DNA of 64,000 bases from Rhodoferax ferrireducens (GTDB taxonomy: Bacteria > Pseudomonadota > Gammaproteobacteria > Burkholderiales > Burkholderiaceae_C), in the NCBI GenBank assembly GCA_002083775.1, contig MTEI01000008.1:1-64000 (forward strand), given 5' to 3'. Under the pieces are notes generated by a model. That model made no database searches and was not told the origin of the DNA. It was given only the letters and a program-made list of their open reading frames with translations. The translations under genes and the position numbers were made by a program. Below are positions 1 to 9,029 of the stretch, piece after piece (positions within the stretch are counted from its first letter, which is position 1; every line of letters starts with the position of its first letter).

Positions 1-81
1 CCTGCGATGGTGATAATCAACCAGGAACCCGACAAAACCGGGGTCTAAACACAAGAGTCCAAATGTGTCCGTGGGAACGGG

Positions 82-1107
82 TCAAGTCCATTTTGCATCC
101 TCGATCTGGAGTTCACGCCGGATCGCAGCCGTCCGTTCAGCCTCTACGCGAGCTCTTTCTGCGGCCTTTTCTCTCTCCGCTGCTTGTCGTGCGTCTATCT
201 TTTCTTGGAGAGCCGTCAAGGTTCCATAGGGCATGGAAACTGCGTTGCACATCGGCGTGAAAAGTCTCCCGATGAGCGCGTCGTGAGACGCTGGACGGGC
301 GTACGTTCGCTGCCCGGCATCCAGACTCTCTTTCACCTTTTGTCGCAGCTTACTGACTCGATCCAAGTCCTCGACCGAGAGGTTCGATGGATAGGCCTTG
401 AGTGCCATGAGACCCAAAGTGAGGTATTTCTGCAGTGACGGCTCTTCAGCAAGCCGCGCCAGGCCGTCCCACTTCCCAACTGAGCACTTTGACAAGTGAC
501 GACTTCGAATGTCATCTAGACAATGAAGAATGCCATCTTTCTTCAGTAGTACCGTGTCATCCGCGTCCTTGAATCCGCGCCTGCCCAAGCGAGCGGCGAC
601 TTCTTGGGGCAGCAGTTTGTATCCATCATCGACGCTCATATAGCCTTCAGTCAGCCAGTAATTTTTCAAGGCCGGTATTAGTAGCTCGATGAGGCGCTCC
701 GTGCTGAGTTCATCCAGCCACTGCTGGCGCTCCTCCTCACGCTGCCCTGCTTTAAGTAGCTTGTTGTCTTCACGCTCAAGTTCCAGCTCCTTCGACCTCA
801 CCATCCGAGCCAGCGCTGGGTTGAACACCCAGCTCTTGCACTGCACGTCGTCGATCACGGCAGACTGCAACTGGTCAACCATAATTCGGCGCTGTTTCGT
901 CGTCAGGAGAGTCAAGTCGATTTCGATGCATGCCAGGCCATGGCGGGCGATCAGTGCTCTCTTGGCCGCATCTACTCGGTGAGTGACCGCGACCTCAATC
1001 AAAAGCTGGAAGCTCTCAGATGGATTTCGACTTGACCGAGCAATGCACATCACATCCGGTACCAAACCTTGCAAGGGTTCCTCCAGGTGAACCTCAGACA
1101 ATGCGTA
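82..1107 (-). pseudogene. CoiA-like protein, C-terminal part (cut by IS21)
   Basis: This is the downstream part of a gene whose beginning lies at 4046-4980. Reading from the insertion point it codes for ALSEVHLEE, then a stretch PDVMCIA...LLIEVAVTHRVDAAKRALI that resembles the PD-(D/E)XK nuclease core of CoiA-type competence proteins (Asp of PDV, Glu of IEV, Lys of AAK), then a charged, probably coiled-coil C-terminus ending in DAKWT. If one of the two TA dinucleotides flanking the element is removed, the two parts join in frame as ...SLTLSGY-ALSEVH.... The open frame continues into the IS end, but no convincing start or ribosome site is seen there, so this half is probably silent. The CoiA assignment rests on overall layout only; a related zinc-finger nuclease of unknown role is possible. 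Confidence 0.6.
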
Positions 1108-1149
1108 TTCCGGCGATCGTGACCGATGATTCCGGTCGATCGTGACCGG
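1108..1149. repeat. IS21 left-end transposase-binding repeats (2 copies)
   Basis: Two tandem copies of about 22 bp, each of the form ATTCCGG-(T)CGATCGTGACCG, lie directly at the left border. They match, in inverted orientation, the six copies at the other end. Such terminal repeats are the known binding sites of IstA in IS21-family elements. Confidence 0.75.
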
Positions 1150-1457
1150 TTGCGCAGCGTGCAAGAGTTGCGCTGCGCAAATTGTATTCTGGGGGTTGCG
1201 CACTGCGCCAAACGGTGCCCGGCGGATGCCCGGATTTGGCTGTTTTGGCGGTTCGAAAGGCAATTCAGGAAGTCCGGGGGTGGGGCCACCGGGCGCAGCC
1301 CGCAGGGGCGGGGCAGGACGCTGCCCCGGGCAAGCGAGAGCGCGTCAGGCCGAAGGCTACTATCGGGGAGCGGTGGACAACTGATGCACCGGTGGGCACC
1401 ACCGGCTGTCCACACCCTTGCGGTGTGGGCAGATCAGTTATCCACGGCGGGCGGGTA

Positions 1458-2207
1458 TCACAAGCCAGGCGTGGCCGACTTTGCATTGCCCCGCAGCGAC
1501 TCCCCCATCAAGTTAAACCGGTGATTCTTCTGCATCACCCGATCCAGAATTGCGTCCGCAATAGTGGCATCCCCAATCCACGCATGCCAGTGCTCAATGG
1601 GCAACTGGCTGGTGATGATGGTGGCCTTGCTGAGCGCACGATCATCAATGATCTCCAGCAAATCGGCACGGGTCTGGCTGTCGATGCCTGCCATGCCCCA
1701 GTCATCGAGCAGCAACACATCCGTCTTGGCCAGGGCGATGAGCCACTTGCCAAAGGTGCCATTGCCATGGCGAATGCGCAACTCCTCGCCCAGACGCGGC
1801 ACCCGCTGGTACAGCGCGCTTTTGCCCCGCCTGCAAGCGTACTGGGCCAACGCACACGCCAGCCAGGTCTTGCCTGCTCCGGTCAAGCCGGTGATCAAGA
1901 CACTGTGACCACTCTCGATCCAGTTTCCCAGGGCCAGACTCATCACCGCGCTGCGATCAAGCCCGCGCCCAGGACGGCTGTCAATGTCTTCGATGCACGC
2001 CTGCGGGAATTTGAGCTGTGCGGCTTTGAGCAGACGCGCCTGACGCTTGTCACTGCGCCAATGCACCTCCCTGTCCACCAGCAGTGCCAGTCGTTCTTCA
2101 AAGCTCAGGCTCGTCATGCCAGGCTGGCTGAGTTGCTCCTGCAAGCCGCTGGCCATACCGGCGAGTTTGAGGCTGCGCAGTTGTTCCAATGTTGTGTTCA
2201 TCATCAT
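1458..2207 (-). CDS. istB: IS21-family helper ATPase IstB
   Basis: IstB is the AAA+ ATPase that assists the IstA transposase in target capture and strand transfer. The 249-residue protein has a Walker A motif GLTGAGKTW at about residues 108-116 and a Walker B motif DVLLLDDWG at about 163-171, followed by a sensor-like TSQLPIEHWH stretch. Length is normal for the family. Three ATG codons follow one another at the start (MMMN), and no strong ribosome site separates them, so the first is used here. It lies 78 bp downstream of istA in the same direction and is probably made from the same transcript. Confidence 0.93.
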   Translation of the reverse strand: MMMNTTLEQLRSLKLAGMASGLQEQLSQPGMTSLSFEERLALLVDREVHWRSDKRQARLLKAAQLKFPQACIEDIDSRPGRGLDRSAVMSLALGNWIESGHSVLITGLTGAGKTWLACALAQYACRRGKSALYQRVPRLGEELRIRHGNGTFGKWLIALAKTDVLLLDDWGMAGIDSQTRADLLEIIDDRALSKATIITSQLPIEHWHAWIGDATIADAILDRVMQKNHRFNLMGESLRGNAKSATPGL

Positions 2208-2285
2208 GGGGTATTTCTTTGGTTTTGGGTGCTGTTTGTCAGCTTGATTGCTGGTGTCTGATTCATCGTTACTGCGTCACGAAGG

Positions 2286-3812
2286 TCAGTGGTAATGGGC
2301 TGGCCCGCGCACATTGGCATGCGCCGGGCTGACCCATTCAGGCGTGCTGCTGGGAGCCACCTGATCGCGCCCGTTGACCAGAATCTCACGCACGTCAGCA
2401 CTGCGGGTGGTGCCCAACTCCAGCGCAATCAGGCAGGCCGCCTCCAGGCGGGGTTTGCCAAAGCGTTTGGCCAGTGACAGCAAGGCCAGACAGGCCCGGT
2501 AGCCATGCTCGGGGTGCTGGCGTGTGGCGAGCATGCGGCTGACCAAGGCACCGGTGGCCACCCCAATGTCCTGACCCCAGTGAACCAGTCGCTGCGGGCT
2601 CCACTGCAGGTGTGCCCGGTGGGCGGCTGACAGGTGTTCGGGCAGCGTTGTAAAGCCTCCTTTGTGGGCGCAGCGCATGTGGCTGGCCACCCGCTGGCCG
2701 CGATGAAGAATCTCCACCACACGCTGCGTGACGCGCACCTCCAGCGTTACTCCCACCAAGGCATAGGGCACGCTGTAGCGGTGACCTTCAAACTCGATGT
2801 GCTGGTCAATGTGAACCTTGACCGTCTTGAACACTGCCCACTCCCAGCTCTGCAGCGGCAAGGCGCGCAGGGCTGGTGCATCAATCTGGGCAAAGACACT
2901 GGCGCGGCTGCCGGGCAGCTTCTGAAACGCCTTGTTGTTGAGTTGCACCAGCAGCGGTGCGATGGCCTCGTTGACATCATCGATGCCCTCAAAATGCTGG
3001 TGGCGCAGGCGCATCAGTATCCAGCGCTCCACCACCTGTACGGCGGATTCCACCTTGGCCTTGTCCTGTGGGTGGCGCGGGCGCGCGGGCAGGACCGAAG
3101 TGCCATAGTGGCGGGCAAAGTCCAGTACCGTGTCATTGGCCCGGGGCTCGTAGCGGTCCGGGTTGACGATCATGGCTTTGGGGTTGTCGGGCACGATGAG
3201 CTCGACAACACCGCCATAAAAGCGCAGGGCCTGTGCGGTGGCACCCAGCCAGTCGGCGGTGGTTTCACGCGCTGTGGCGCAGGCAAAGGTGTAGCCCGAA
3301 GCGCCCAGGGCTGAGACGAAGATGTGGGCACGCTTGCCGTCTGTCAGTCCTACCGTGGGGCCAGCGTAGTCGATGAACATCTTCTCACCGGCGCGGTGGA
3401 TCTGGCGCATGGAGCGTTTGAGGGTTTTGGCGAATCGGCGGTAGTTCTCGCAGAACTGGGAGTAGCTGTGGATGGCCGCATCGGGGTGTTGCTCGCTGTG
3501 TTCTTGCCACAGCAGCATCAGGGTCATGCCTTTGCGCCGCAGTTCCTGGTGCAGGTGTGCATAGTCGGGGGCCAAAAAGCTGCTGGCACGCTGAGGTGAG
3601 CCCGTCAAACGGGTGTGAAGTTGTGTCTCGTCCATGGCCTGGATTTGCGGCCAATGCAGACCTGCGGTGCTGGCCAGCTGGACGTATTTGGTGACGACGC
3701 CTTTGGAGATGCCCAGTGCGCTGGCGATGTGTTGGTGCGAGTGCTTGAGTTCAAGTTTGAGACGCAGGATGTCTCGGATGTGACGCATAGTGATCCTTCG
3801 GGTATCGGGCAT
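2286..3812 (-). CDS. istA: IS21-family transposase IstA
   Basis: IstA is the DDE transposase of the element. The N-terminus MPDTRRITMRHIRDILRLK followed by a helix-turn-helix (HQHIASALGISKGVVTKYV) is the usual IS21 DNA-binding start. The catalytic core shows the first Asp in KMFIDYAG, the second in VPDNPKAM and the Glu in AKVESAVQ. The start at 3812 was chosen because it gives the family-typical N-terminus and has GGAG six bases upstream; an internal ATG at 3788 with AAGGAT upstream is an alternative. At 508 residues the protein is full length and nothing suggests inactivation. Confidence 0.93.
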   Translation of the reverse strand: MPDTRRITMRHIRDILRLKLELKHSHQHIASALGISKGVVTKYVQLASTAGLHWPQIQAMDETQLHTRLTGSPQRASSFLAPDYAHLHQELRRKGMTLMLLWQEHSEQHPDAAIHSYSQFCENYRRFAKTLKRSMRQIHRAGEKMFIDYAGPTVGLTDGKRAHIFVSALGASGYTFACATARETTADWLGATAQALRFYGGVVELIVPDNPKAMIVNPDRYEPRANDTVLDFARHYGTSVLPARPRHPQDKAKVESAVQVVERWILMRLRHQHFEGIDDVNEAIAPLLVQLNNKAFQKLPGSRASVFAQIDAPALRALPLQSWEWAVFKTVKVHIDQHIEFEGHRYSVPYALVGVTLEVRVTQRVVEILHRGQRVASHMRCAHKGGFTTLPEHLSAAHRAHLQWSPQRLVHWGQDIGVATGALVSRMLATRQHPEHGYRACLALLSLAKRFGKPRLEAACLIALELGTTRSADVREILVNGRDQVAPSSTPEWVSPAHANVRGPAHYH

Positions 3813-3910
3813 ATCGGCTCCAGTAAAAAACTGAAGAAGGCTAGCCAGTGGGGGTTGGAAAAATATGCGCAGCACCTGCACGCCGATGCTCGATTTCTGG
3901 AGCACCAGGA

Positions 3911-4045
3911 CCGGTCACGATTAACCGGAATCAGCGGTCACGATAAACCAGAACACCCGGTCACGATCGGCCGGAATGACTGGTCACGATTAACCAGAAT
4001 CGCCGGTCACGACAAACCAGAATGACCGGTCACGATCGACCGGAA
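3911..4045. repeat. IS21 right-end transposase-binding repeats (6 copies)
   Basis: Six tandem copies of a 22-24 bp unit of the form CCGGTCACGAT-NNACCGGAAT run up to the right border, against two at the left. The copies differ at a few positions (ACCGG or ACCAG, GATTA or GACAA). They lie upstream of istA, so they may also overlap its promoter. Confidence 0.8.
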
Positions 4046-4980
4046 TACCCAGACAAGGTCAAGCTCTGGCTATCGATGTGAACGTGAGGTCTCTTTTGAC
4101 TGCCATCGTGCATCACGCGGTGCACTTCCTGCTCACAGTAAGGGACTCTTAGCCGCCCAGCCTTGGATAGGATCTCCTTGACCTTTGCGTGCAGTACCGT
4201 TTCCGACTTCTGCAGGTGGGACAGACCATCCAGTGACCCAAGTTCTGGGGGAATTCGGTCCATCGCCTCTTCGGCTGCGGTCACCGCCTTTTGTTGAGCC
4301 TCTGAGTTCAATTCTTCGTCATCCCAGTGCTTCTCCCAGCACGAGAAGCCGCTGTCAAGCCGCAGCGCTTGGAGGATTTGCTCGGGATCCCATGACGCGA
4401 CGATGGGATCGTCCACTCGGATGGTGATCACGCCGTCAACGGCAATTCCCGATGAGAGATTGGGTCGCGCCTGCAGCTGAACCAAAACAGTCCGACCATC
4501 AATCGTTATCCTCGCCGATTGGTTATCAAGCCAGACCTTGTCTGTGATGCGGCCACTCCAGGATCGACCAACGGCCTCAGCTGTGTAGGTCGTGCCGGAG
4601 GCCCCGTGGTGAACACCGGGTCTCCTGGGCGGCGGCAGATCAATCTCGCCGCGGTCCATTAGCAGGTGAAGTGCTGCCAGCTTTGCCATCAGAAAGCTGC
4701 AGTCCTTGCGCTGATGTCCAGAAGAGTGGCGAAAGAACATCCCGCGGGTGTTGGCCTTCAAGAAATGGCTTGCGTCCTTACCAGCGTTGACGGCCTGCAG
4801 GTCTTCTCCGCAAGCCGGGCATCTGCAGCCGCATGCATTCCCGTTCTGATCAGCACGCAGCCAGCCAACGTAGGTAACTTCGCCGCGCGCCTTCTGCTCG
4901 GCCCAGCGCATCGGCTGGTCTTGCAGTGTGTTTGTAGCGACTGTTCTCACATCCCCGCGCTCGACATTCACTCGCCCCAT
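4046..4980 (-). pseudogene. CoiA-like protein, N-terminal part (cut by IS21)
   Basis: This is the 5' part of the gene interrupted at 4045/4046. The start ATG at 4980 (MGRVNVERG) is preceded by GGGAGAGG with good spacing; a TTG at 5001 is less likely. The N-terminal region has a zinc-ribbon-like layout, CGCRCPACGEDL about 30-40 residues before FRHSSGHQRKDC, which is the arrangement of CoiA-family proteins, where Cys pairs and His residues precede a helical segment (LMAKLAALHLLM). The frame runs into the IS end and stops after GYSGRS. With the 82-1107 part the original protein would be about 650 residues. CoiA acts in DNA uptake and recombination in Gram-positive bacteria; the role of proteobacterial relatives is not clear. 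Confidence 0.6.
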
Positions 4981-5443
4981 GTTTGCCCTCTCCCTCTTCA
5001 ATGCATCGTATCAGTCCGTACAGATATCTGGCTGACCAGCTTTTCTCTTTGATTTGTTGCATCAGGAATAGCGACAAACAGCCGTGATCCATTGACACTC
5101 CAGATGCCCACTGCTGAAAGGATCACTGTTGCGGTAAATTGATAGAGCAATTGGGCTGTCGGACAGCAGTCATTGGCGACTGACTGCAACTGGCCCGCAC
5201 TTGTAGCAGCAGTCGACCCGAATCGAAGGTCCGTTTGATCGTATTGAATACGGGCTATTCTGGGCTCACAGCTGGTATCAATGATGGCCAGACTTCGAGG
5301 AAATGGATTGCCCTGAAGTTCCAATGGTGCGTAGGAACAATACTCGCTCAGACGCAGTCTGCACGACACAAACCCAATGGTCGATTGACAATTCGACCAA
5401 CTTTGTGACGACACAGACCTCGTCACAAACCTCGTCACAAAAC
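4981..5443. other. Gene-free stretch with a small palindrome and direct repeat
   Basis: No convincing gene is seen here. Open frames on both strands lack ribosome sites and recognisable protein character. Near its end, TTTGTGACG at 5402-5410 faces CGTCACAAA at 5421-5429, and the second arm is repeated at 5433-5441 as part of two adjacent 12-bp copies of CCTCGTCACAAA. This could be an operator or a leftover of a mobile sequence; nothing decides between them. Confidence 0.4.
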
Positions 5444-5469
5444 AAAAAGCCCGCGTTAAGCGGGCTTTT
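5444..5469 (-). terminator. Rho-independent terminator after initiator tRNA
   Basis: Read on the minus strand, AGCCCGC-TTAAC-GCGGGCT is followed by a T-rich run (TTTTTGTTTTG). It lies about 27 bp downstream of the tRNA 3' end and would end the tRNA transcript and possibly the alpha operon. Confidence 0.85.
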
Positions 5470-5495
5470 GATTCAAGCTAAGTGCTTGATTTTAT

Positions 5496-5572
<77 letters not shown>

Positions 5573-5583
5573 GTAAGCTATAA

Positions 5584-5589
5584 ATTATA
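5584..5589 (-). promoter_or_regulatory. Candidate -10 box for the initiator tRNA
   Basis: A perfect TATAAT on the minus strand lies 11 bases upstream of the tRNA 5' end, just after the rplQ stop. No good -35 hexamer stands at 16-18 bp, so this is a candidate only. It would let the tRNA be made apart from the ribosomal operon. Confidence 0.4.
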
Positions 5590-5591
5590 AG

Positions 5592-5990
5592 CTATTTTGC
5601 TGTGGGGGCACTAACATTTGCATCATCAGCGGGTGCGCGATCAACTAATTCAACCAACGCCATGGGCGCGTTGTCACCCACGCGAAAACCCATTTTCAAA
5701 ATGCGCGTGTAGCCGCCTGGACGTGCTTTGAAGCGAGGACCAAGTTCATTAAACAACTTAACGACGCTGTCACGATCACGCAGACGGTCAAAAGCCAAAC
5801 GTCGGTTCGCTACAGTCGCCTCTTTGGCCAAAGTGATCATGGGCTCCACCACCCGGCGGAGTTCCTTGGCTTTAGGAACAGTGGTTTTGATGACTTCGTG
5901 CTCGATAAGCGAGTTCATCATGTTGCGCAGCATCGCCAAGCGATGCGACGAAGTGCGGTTGAGTTTACGTAATCCAAGTCCGTGACGCAT
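5592..5990 (-). CDS. rplQ: 50S ribosomal protein L17
   Basis: L17 binds 23S rRNA near the exit tunnel. The 132-residue protein starts with the conserved [20 protein letters not shown] and carries the family core [22 protein letters not shown]. The C-terminus ([16 protein letters not shown]) is a short low-complexity tail common in betaproteobacteria. It is the last gene of the alpha operon, 61 bp downstream of rpoA. Confidence 0.98.
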   Translation of the reverse strand: MRHGLGLRKLNRTSSHRLAMLRNMMNSLIEHEVIKTTVPKAKELRRVVEPMITLAKEATVANRRLAFDRLRDRDSVVKLFNELGPRFKARPGGYTRILKMGFRVGDNAPMALVELVDRAPADDANVSAPTAK

Positions 5991-6051
5991 GGTATTTTCC
6001 TTTATTTATATTTCGAGCAGCCGTATCAGGTACTGCCTGGAGCGCGCTGTA

Positions 6052-7041
6052 TCAACGCTTTTCGAGGGCGGCCGGTGGCCAGCTTTCCAGTTTCATACCA
6101 AGGGTCAGACCCCTGGATGCCAAAACTTCCTTGATTTCATTCAGAGACTTACGCCCAAGATTGGGGGTCTTCAACAACTCGTTTTCAGTACGCTGAATGA
6201 GATCACCGATGTAGTAAATATTTTCAGCCTTCAGGCAGTTAGCCGAACGAACCGTCAGTTCCAGTTCATCGACTGGACGCAACAATACTGGATCAAACTG
6301 CGCGTTGCCTCGTGACGAAGGCGAAACAATCGCATCGATGTCACCACCCTCAAGTTGTGCAAAAACCGCAAGTTGTTCAACAAGAATCTTGGCAGAAGCA
6401 CGGACTGCGTCCTCTGCGGACAGCGCGCCATTCGTCTCAATATCAAGGATCAACTTGTCGAGGTCAGTACGCTGCTCGACGCGCGCACTCTCTACGATAT
6501 AGCTGACACGACGAACAGGCGAAAAGGAGGCATCTAGAACAATACGCCCGATCGATTTTGAAGACTCATCTCCATGCCGCCGCACGGTGCCAGGCACATA
6601 TCCACGACCTTTTTCAACCTTGATTTGCATGTCCAACTTGCCGCCAGCGGCTAGGTTGGCAATGACGTGGTCAGGGTTAACAATTTCAACGTCATGGGGT
6701 GTCTGAATATCACCCGCAGAAACAACACCTTCGGTGTCCTTACGGAGGCTGAGAGTCACCTCATCGCGGTTATGCAGCTTGAAGACAACACCCTTCAGAT
6801 TTAACAAGATATTGACAACGTCTTCGTGAACACCGTCAATAGACGAATATTCATGCAACACACCGGCAATTGTCACTTCAGTTGGCGCGTACCCTGGCAT
6901 AGAAGACAACAGAACACGGCGCAAAGCGTTTCCCAAAGTGTGACCGTAGCCACGCTCGAAAGGCTCCAACACAACCTTGGCGCGATGAGCGGACAATTGC
7001 TCCACCTGAACCGTCTTCGGTTTTAACAAACTACTTTGCAT
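6052..7041 (-). CDS. rpoA: RNA polymerase alpha subunit
   Basis: Alpha nucleates RNA polymerase assembly and contacts UP elements and activators. The 329-residue protein has the N-terminal dimerisation domain ([23 protein letters not shown]) and the C-terminal domain with [35 protein letters not shown]. Length is that of betaproteobacterial alpha. It sits between rpsD and rplQ. The 98-bp gap to rpsD begins with a short hairpin, ACCCGA/TCGGGT, right after the rpsD stop; it has no T run and may only stabilise the message. Confidence 0.99.
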   Translation of the reverse strand: MQSSLLKPKTVQVEQLSAHRAKVVLEPFERGYGHTLGNALRRVLLSSMPGYAPTEVTIAGVLHEYSSIDGVHEDVVNILLNLKGVVFKLHNRDEVTLSLRKDTEGVVSAGDIQTPHDVEIVNPDHVIANLAAGGKLDMQIKVEKGRGYVPGTVRRHGDESSKSIGRIVLDASFSPVRRVSYIVESARVEQRTDLDKLILDIETNGALSAEDAVRASAKILVEQLAVFAQLEGGDIDAIVSPSSRGNAQFDPVLLRPVDELELTVRSANCLKAENIYYIGDLIQRTENELLKTPNLGRKSLNEIKEVLASRGLTLGMKLESWPPAALEKR

Positions 7042-7139
7042 GAATTTTTCCTCTCAATACCCCCGATTCGTTACATCGGTAAGGCTGACTAGACGAACAA
7101 AGGCCTCTTCGGGCCCATATCACAGACCCGAAATTCGGG

Positions 7140-7763
7140 TTAGCGAGAATACAACTCGACGATCAATGATTCGTTGACATCAGCGGCAAACTGATCGCGA
7201 TCAGGCACAGCCTTAAAAACACCTTGGGCCTTATCCATATTCACATCAACCCATGCTGGCATGCCAACCTGCTGCGCCAACTGCAAAGCCTCGACCACGC
7301 GATTTTGTTTGGCAGATTTCTCACGGAGAGACAACACGTCCCCAACCTTGACCATATAGGAAGGTATGTTGACGGACTTTCCATTTACCAGAATGGCCTT
7401 GTGGGACACCAACTGGCGCGCTTCGGCGCGCGTGGAGCCAAAGCCCATACGGTAGACCACGTTGTCAAGACGTGTCTCCAACAAAAACAACAGATTGGAA
7501 CCCGTGTTGCCTTTGCGACGATCAGCCTCTTCAAAATAACGACGGAACTGCTTTTCCAACACACCGTACATCCGTTTGACTTTTTGTTTTTCGCGCAGTT
7601 GCAGACCGAAATCAGACGTACGTGCGCCAGATGTGCGACCGTGTTGACCCGGTTTGGAGTCAAATTTAGCCTTATCCCCGATAGAACGACGTGCGCTCTT
7701 CAAGAACAGATCAGTGCCTTCACGGCGGGAGAGTTTGGCCTTGGGGCCTAAGTAACGTGCCAC
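7140..7763 (-). CDS. rpsD: 30S ribosomal protein S4
   Basis: S4 starts 30S assembly by binding 16S rRNA, and in many bacteria it represses its own operon by binding the leader. The 207-residue sequence begins [26 protein letters not shown] and has the S4 RNA-binding domain [33 protein letters not shown]. It lacks N-terminal zinc cysteines, so it is the zinc-free form. In the 75-bp gap to rpsK the minus-strand sequence can form a small GC hairpin (CCGCGG twice, 7802-7818), which might affect translation of rpsD; this is untested inference. Confidence 0.99.
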   Translation of the reverse strand: MARYLGPKAKLSRREGTDLFLKSARRSIGDKAKFDSKPGQHGRTSGARTSDFGLQLREKQKVKRMYGVLEKQFRRYFEEADRRKGNTGSNLLFLLETRLDNVVYRMGFGSTRAEARQLVSHKAILVNGKSVNIPSYMVKVGDVLSLREKSAKQNRVVEALQLAQQVGMPAWVDVNMDKAQGVFKAVPDRDQFAADVNESLIVELYSR

Positions 7764-7838
7764 TTGAATATCCTTTTAATCATCTTCCGCAAACGCGGGA
7801 GCCGCGGATGTACCGCGGCGGTGGGCTTGGTGGGGGAA

Positions 7839-8243
7839 TTAAATCCGACGGCGTTTTTGAGGACGGCAACCGTTATGGGGCACTGGCGTCACATCGGCAA
7901 TCATGTTGATCCGAATGCCCAGAGCAGCAAGCGCGCGCACAGAAGATTCACGGCCAGGACCGGGGCCCTTGATTTCGACATCAAGGTTCTTGATGCCCTG
8001 TTCGATAGCGGCGCGCCCGGCAACCTCTGAAGCTACCTGAGCAGCAAACGGCGTCGATTTACGCGAGCCTTTGAAACCCTGTCCACCAGAGGACGCCCAA
8101 GAGAGCGAATTACCCTGGCGGTCGGTGATGGTGATGATGGTGTTGTTGAACGACGCATGCACGTGCGCAATGCCATCCGCAACGTTCTTGCGAACTTTCT
8201 TGCGGACACGTTGCGCAGCGTTATTGGCTGGAGCTTTTGCCAT
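7839..8243 (-). CDS. rpsK: 30S ribosomal protein S11
   Basis: S11 lies on the platform of the 30S subunit and contacts the mRNA exit region. The 134-residue protein carries the conserved [19 protein letters not shown] and ends [19 protein letters not shown], the typical C-terminus. It lies 18 bp after rpsM in the alpha operon. Confidence 0.99.
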   Translation of the reverse strand: MAKAPANNAAQRVRKKVRKNVADGIAHVHASFNNTIITITDRQGNSLSWASSGGQGFKGSRKSTPFAAQVASEVAGRAAIEQGIKNLDVEIKGPGPGRESSVRALAALGIRINMIADVTPVPHNGCRPQKRRRI

Positions 8244-8261
8244 GTTTATCCTTCGAGCAGT

Positions 8262-8627
8262 TTATTTCTTGAGCGACGCAGCAGCTTTGCGCGGGCCCTT
8301 GCGAGTGCGGGCATTCGTGCGGGTACGCTGGCCACGCAATGGCAGCCCGCGACGATGGCGAAAACCACGGTAGCAGCCGATATCCATCAGGCGCTTGATG
8401 TTCATCGTGGTCTCACGGCGCAGGTCACCCTCAATGGTGAACTTGCCCACCTCATCGCGCAATTTCTCGAGTTCTGAGTCCGTAAGATCTTTGATCTTTT
8501 TGGAATAGTCGATTCCACAGGCTTCACAAATCTTGCGTGCGCGACTGCGACCCACCCCGAAAATGGCCGTCAAACCGATTTCAGAATGTTTTTGTGGCGG
8601 AATATTAATACCAGCGATACGTGCCAT
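8262..8627 (-). CDS. rpsM: 30S ribosomal protein S13
   Basis: S13 forms the intersubunit bridge at the head of the 30S subunit. The 121-residue protein starts [27 protein letters not shown] and contains the helix-hairpin-helix region and the basic C-terminal tail [20 protein letters not shown]. It is the first ribosomal gene of the alpha part of the cluster, 24 bp after rpmJ. Confidence 0.99.
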   Translation of the reverse strand: MARIAGINIPPQKHSEIGLTAIFGVGRSRARKICEACGIDYSKKIKDLTDSELEKLRDEVGKFTIEGDLRRETTMNIKRLMDIGCYRGFRHRRGLPLRGQRTRTNARTRKGPRKAAASLKK

Positions 8628-8651
8628 TTTGTTCCTCTATAACTCTTGCAA

Positions 8652-8765
8652 TTAACCCTGGCGCTGTTTGTGACGCGGATCAGTACAAATCACGCGAACC
8701 ACACCCTTGCGTCGAATAATCTTGCAGTTACGGCAAATTTTTTTAACCGAAGCCGAAACCTTCAT
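8652..8765 (-). CDS. rpmJ: 50S ribosomal protein L36
   Basis: This 37-residue gene lies between infA and rpsM. The protein begins [19 protein letters not shown] and ends RHKQRQG. Cysteines in CRNC and VICT plus the His of DPRHK give the zinc-binding C-C-C-H set of the zinc-containing L36 form. A ribosome site (AGGAG) precedes the ATG. Confidence 0.97.
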   Translation of the reverse strand: MKVSASVKKICRNCKIIRRKGVVRVICTDPRHKQRQG

Positions 8766-8799
8766 TTCATTCTCCTAAACAATTTCATACTCGTCTAAC

Positions 8800-9018
8800 T
8801 TATTTGGCCCGGAAAACAATCCGTGCCCTTGATAAATCGTAAGGGGTGAGTTCTACCGTCACCTTGTCGCCGGGAAGAATACGGATGTAGTGCATCCTCA
8901 TCTTTCCGGATATGTGCCCGAGAACGATATGGCCGTTCTCCAGCTTCACCCGAAATGTCGCATTAGGAAGATTTTCAACAATCTCCCCCTGCATTTGAAT
9001 AACATCGTCTTTTGCCAT
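8800..9018 (-). CDS. infA: Translation initiation factor IF-1
   Basis: IF-1 blocks the A site during initiation. The 72-residue OB-fold protein has the core [33 protein letters not shown]. In betaproteobacteria infA commonly lies within the spc operon between secY and rpmJ, as here (11 bp after secY). A second infA elsewhere in the genome is usual in this group but cannot be seen here. Confidence 0.98.
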   Translation of the reverse strand: MAKDDVIQMQGEIVENLPNATFRVKLENGHIVLGHISGKMRMHYIRILPGDKVTVELTPYDLSRARIVFRAK

Positions 9019-9029
9019 AAATCGTCATC

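Larger units (their letters stand above)
1108..4045 (-). mobile_element. Complete IS21-family insertion sequence
   Basis: The element is about 2.94 kb and holds istA and istB in the same direction. Its ends are imperfect inverted repeats starting TTCCGG followed by CGATCGTGACCG, and both ends carry further copies of the same motif, as is usual in IS21 elements where the transposase binds multiple terminal repeats. It lies inside a CoiA-like gene. Only the dinucleotide TA is repeated at the two borders (1106-1107 and 4046-4047), shorter than the 4-8 bp duplication normal for this family, so the exact ends could be off by a few bases. The 300 bp between the left end and istB (1150-1457) show no gene. 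Confidence 0.9.

Noticed and set aside
1182..2261. 359-codon open frame opposite istB
   Set aside because: Composition is that of the reverse strand of a GC-rich gene; no ribosome site and no family character. istB explains the region.
4998..5438. 146-codon minus-strand frame
   Set aside because: No good start or ribosome site, mixed Ser/Thr/Cys-rich composition and no recognisable domain; kept only as spacer.
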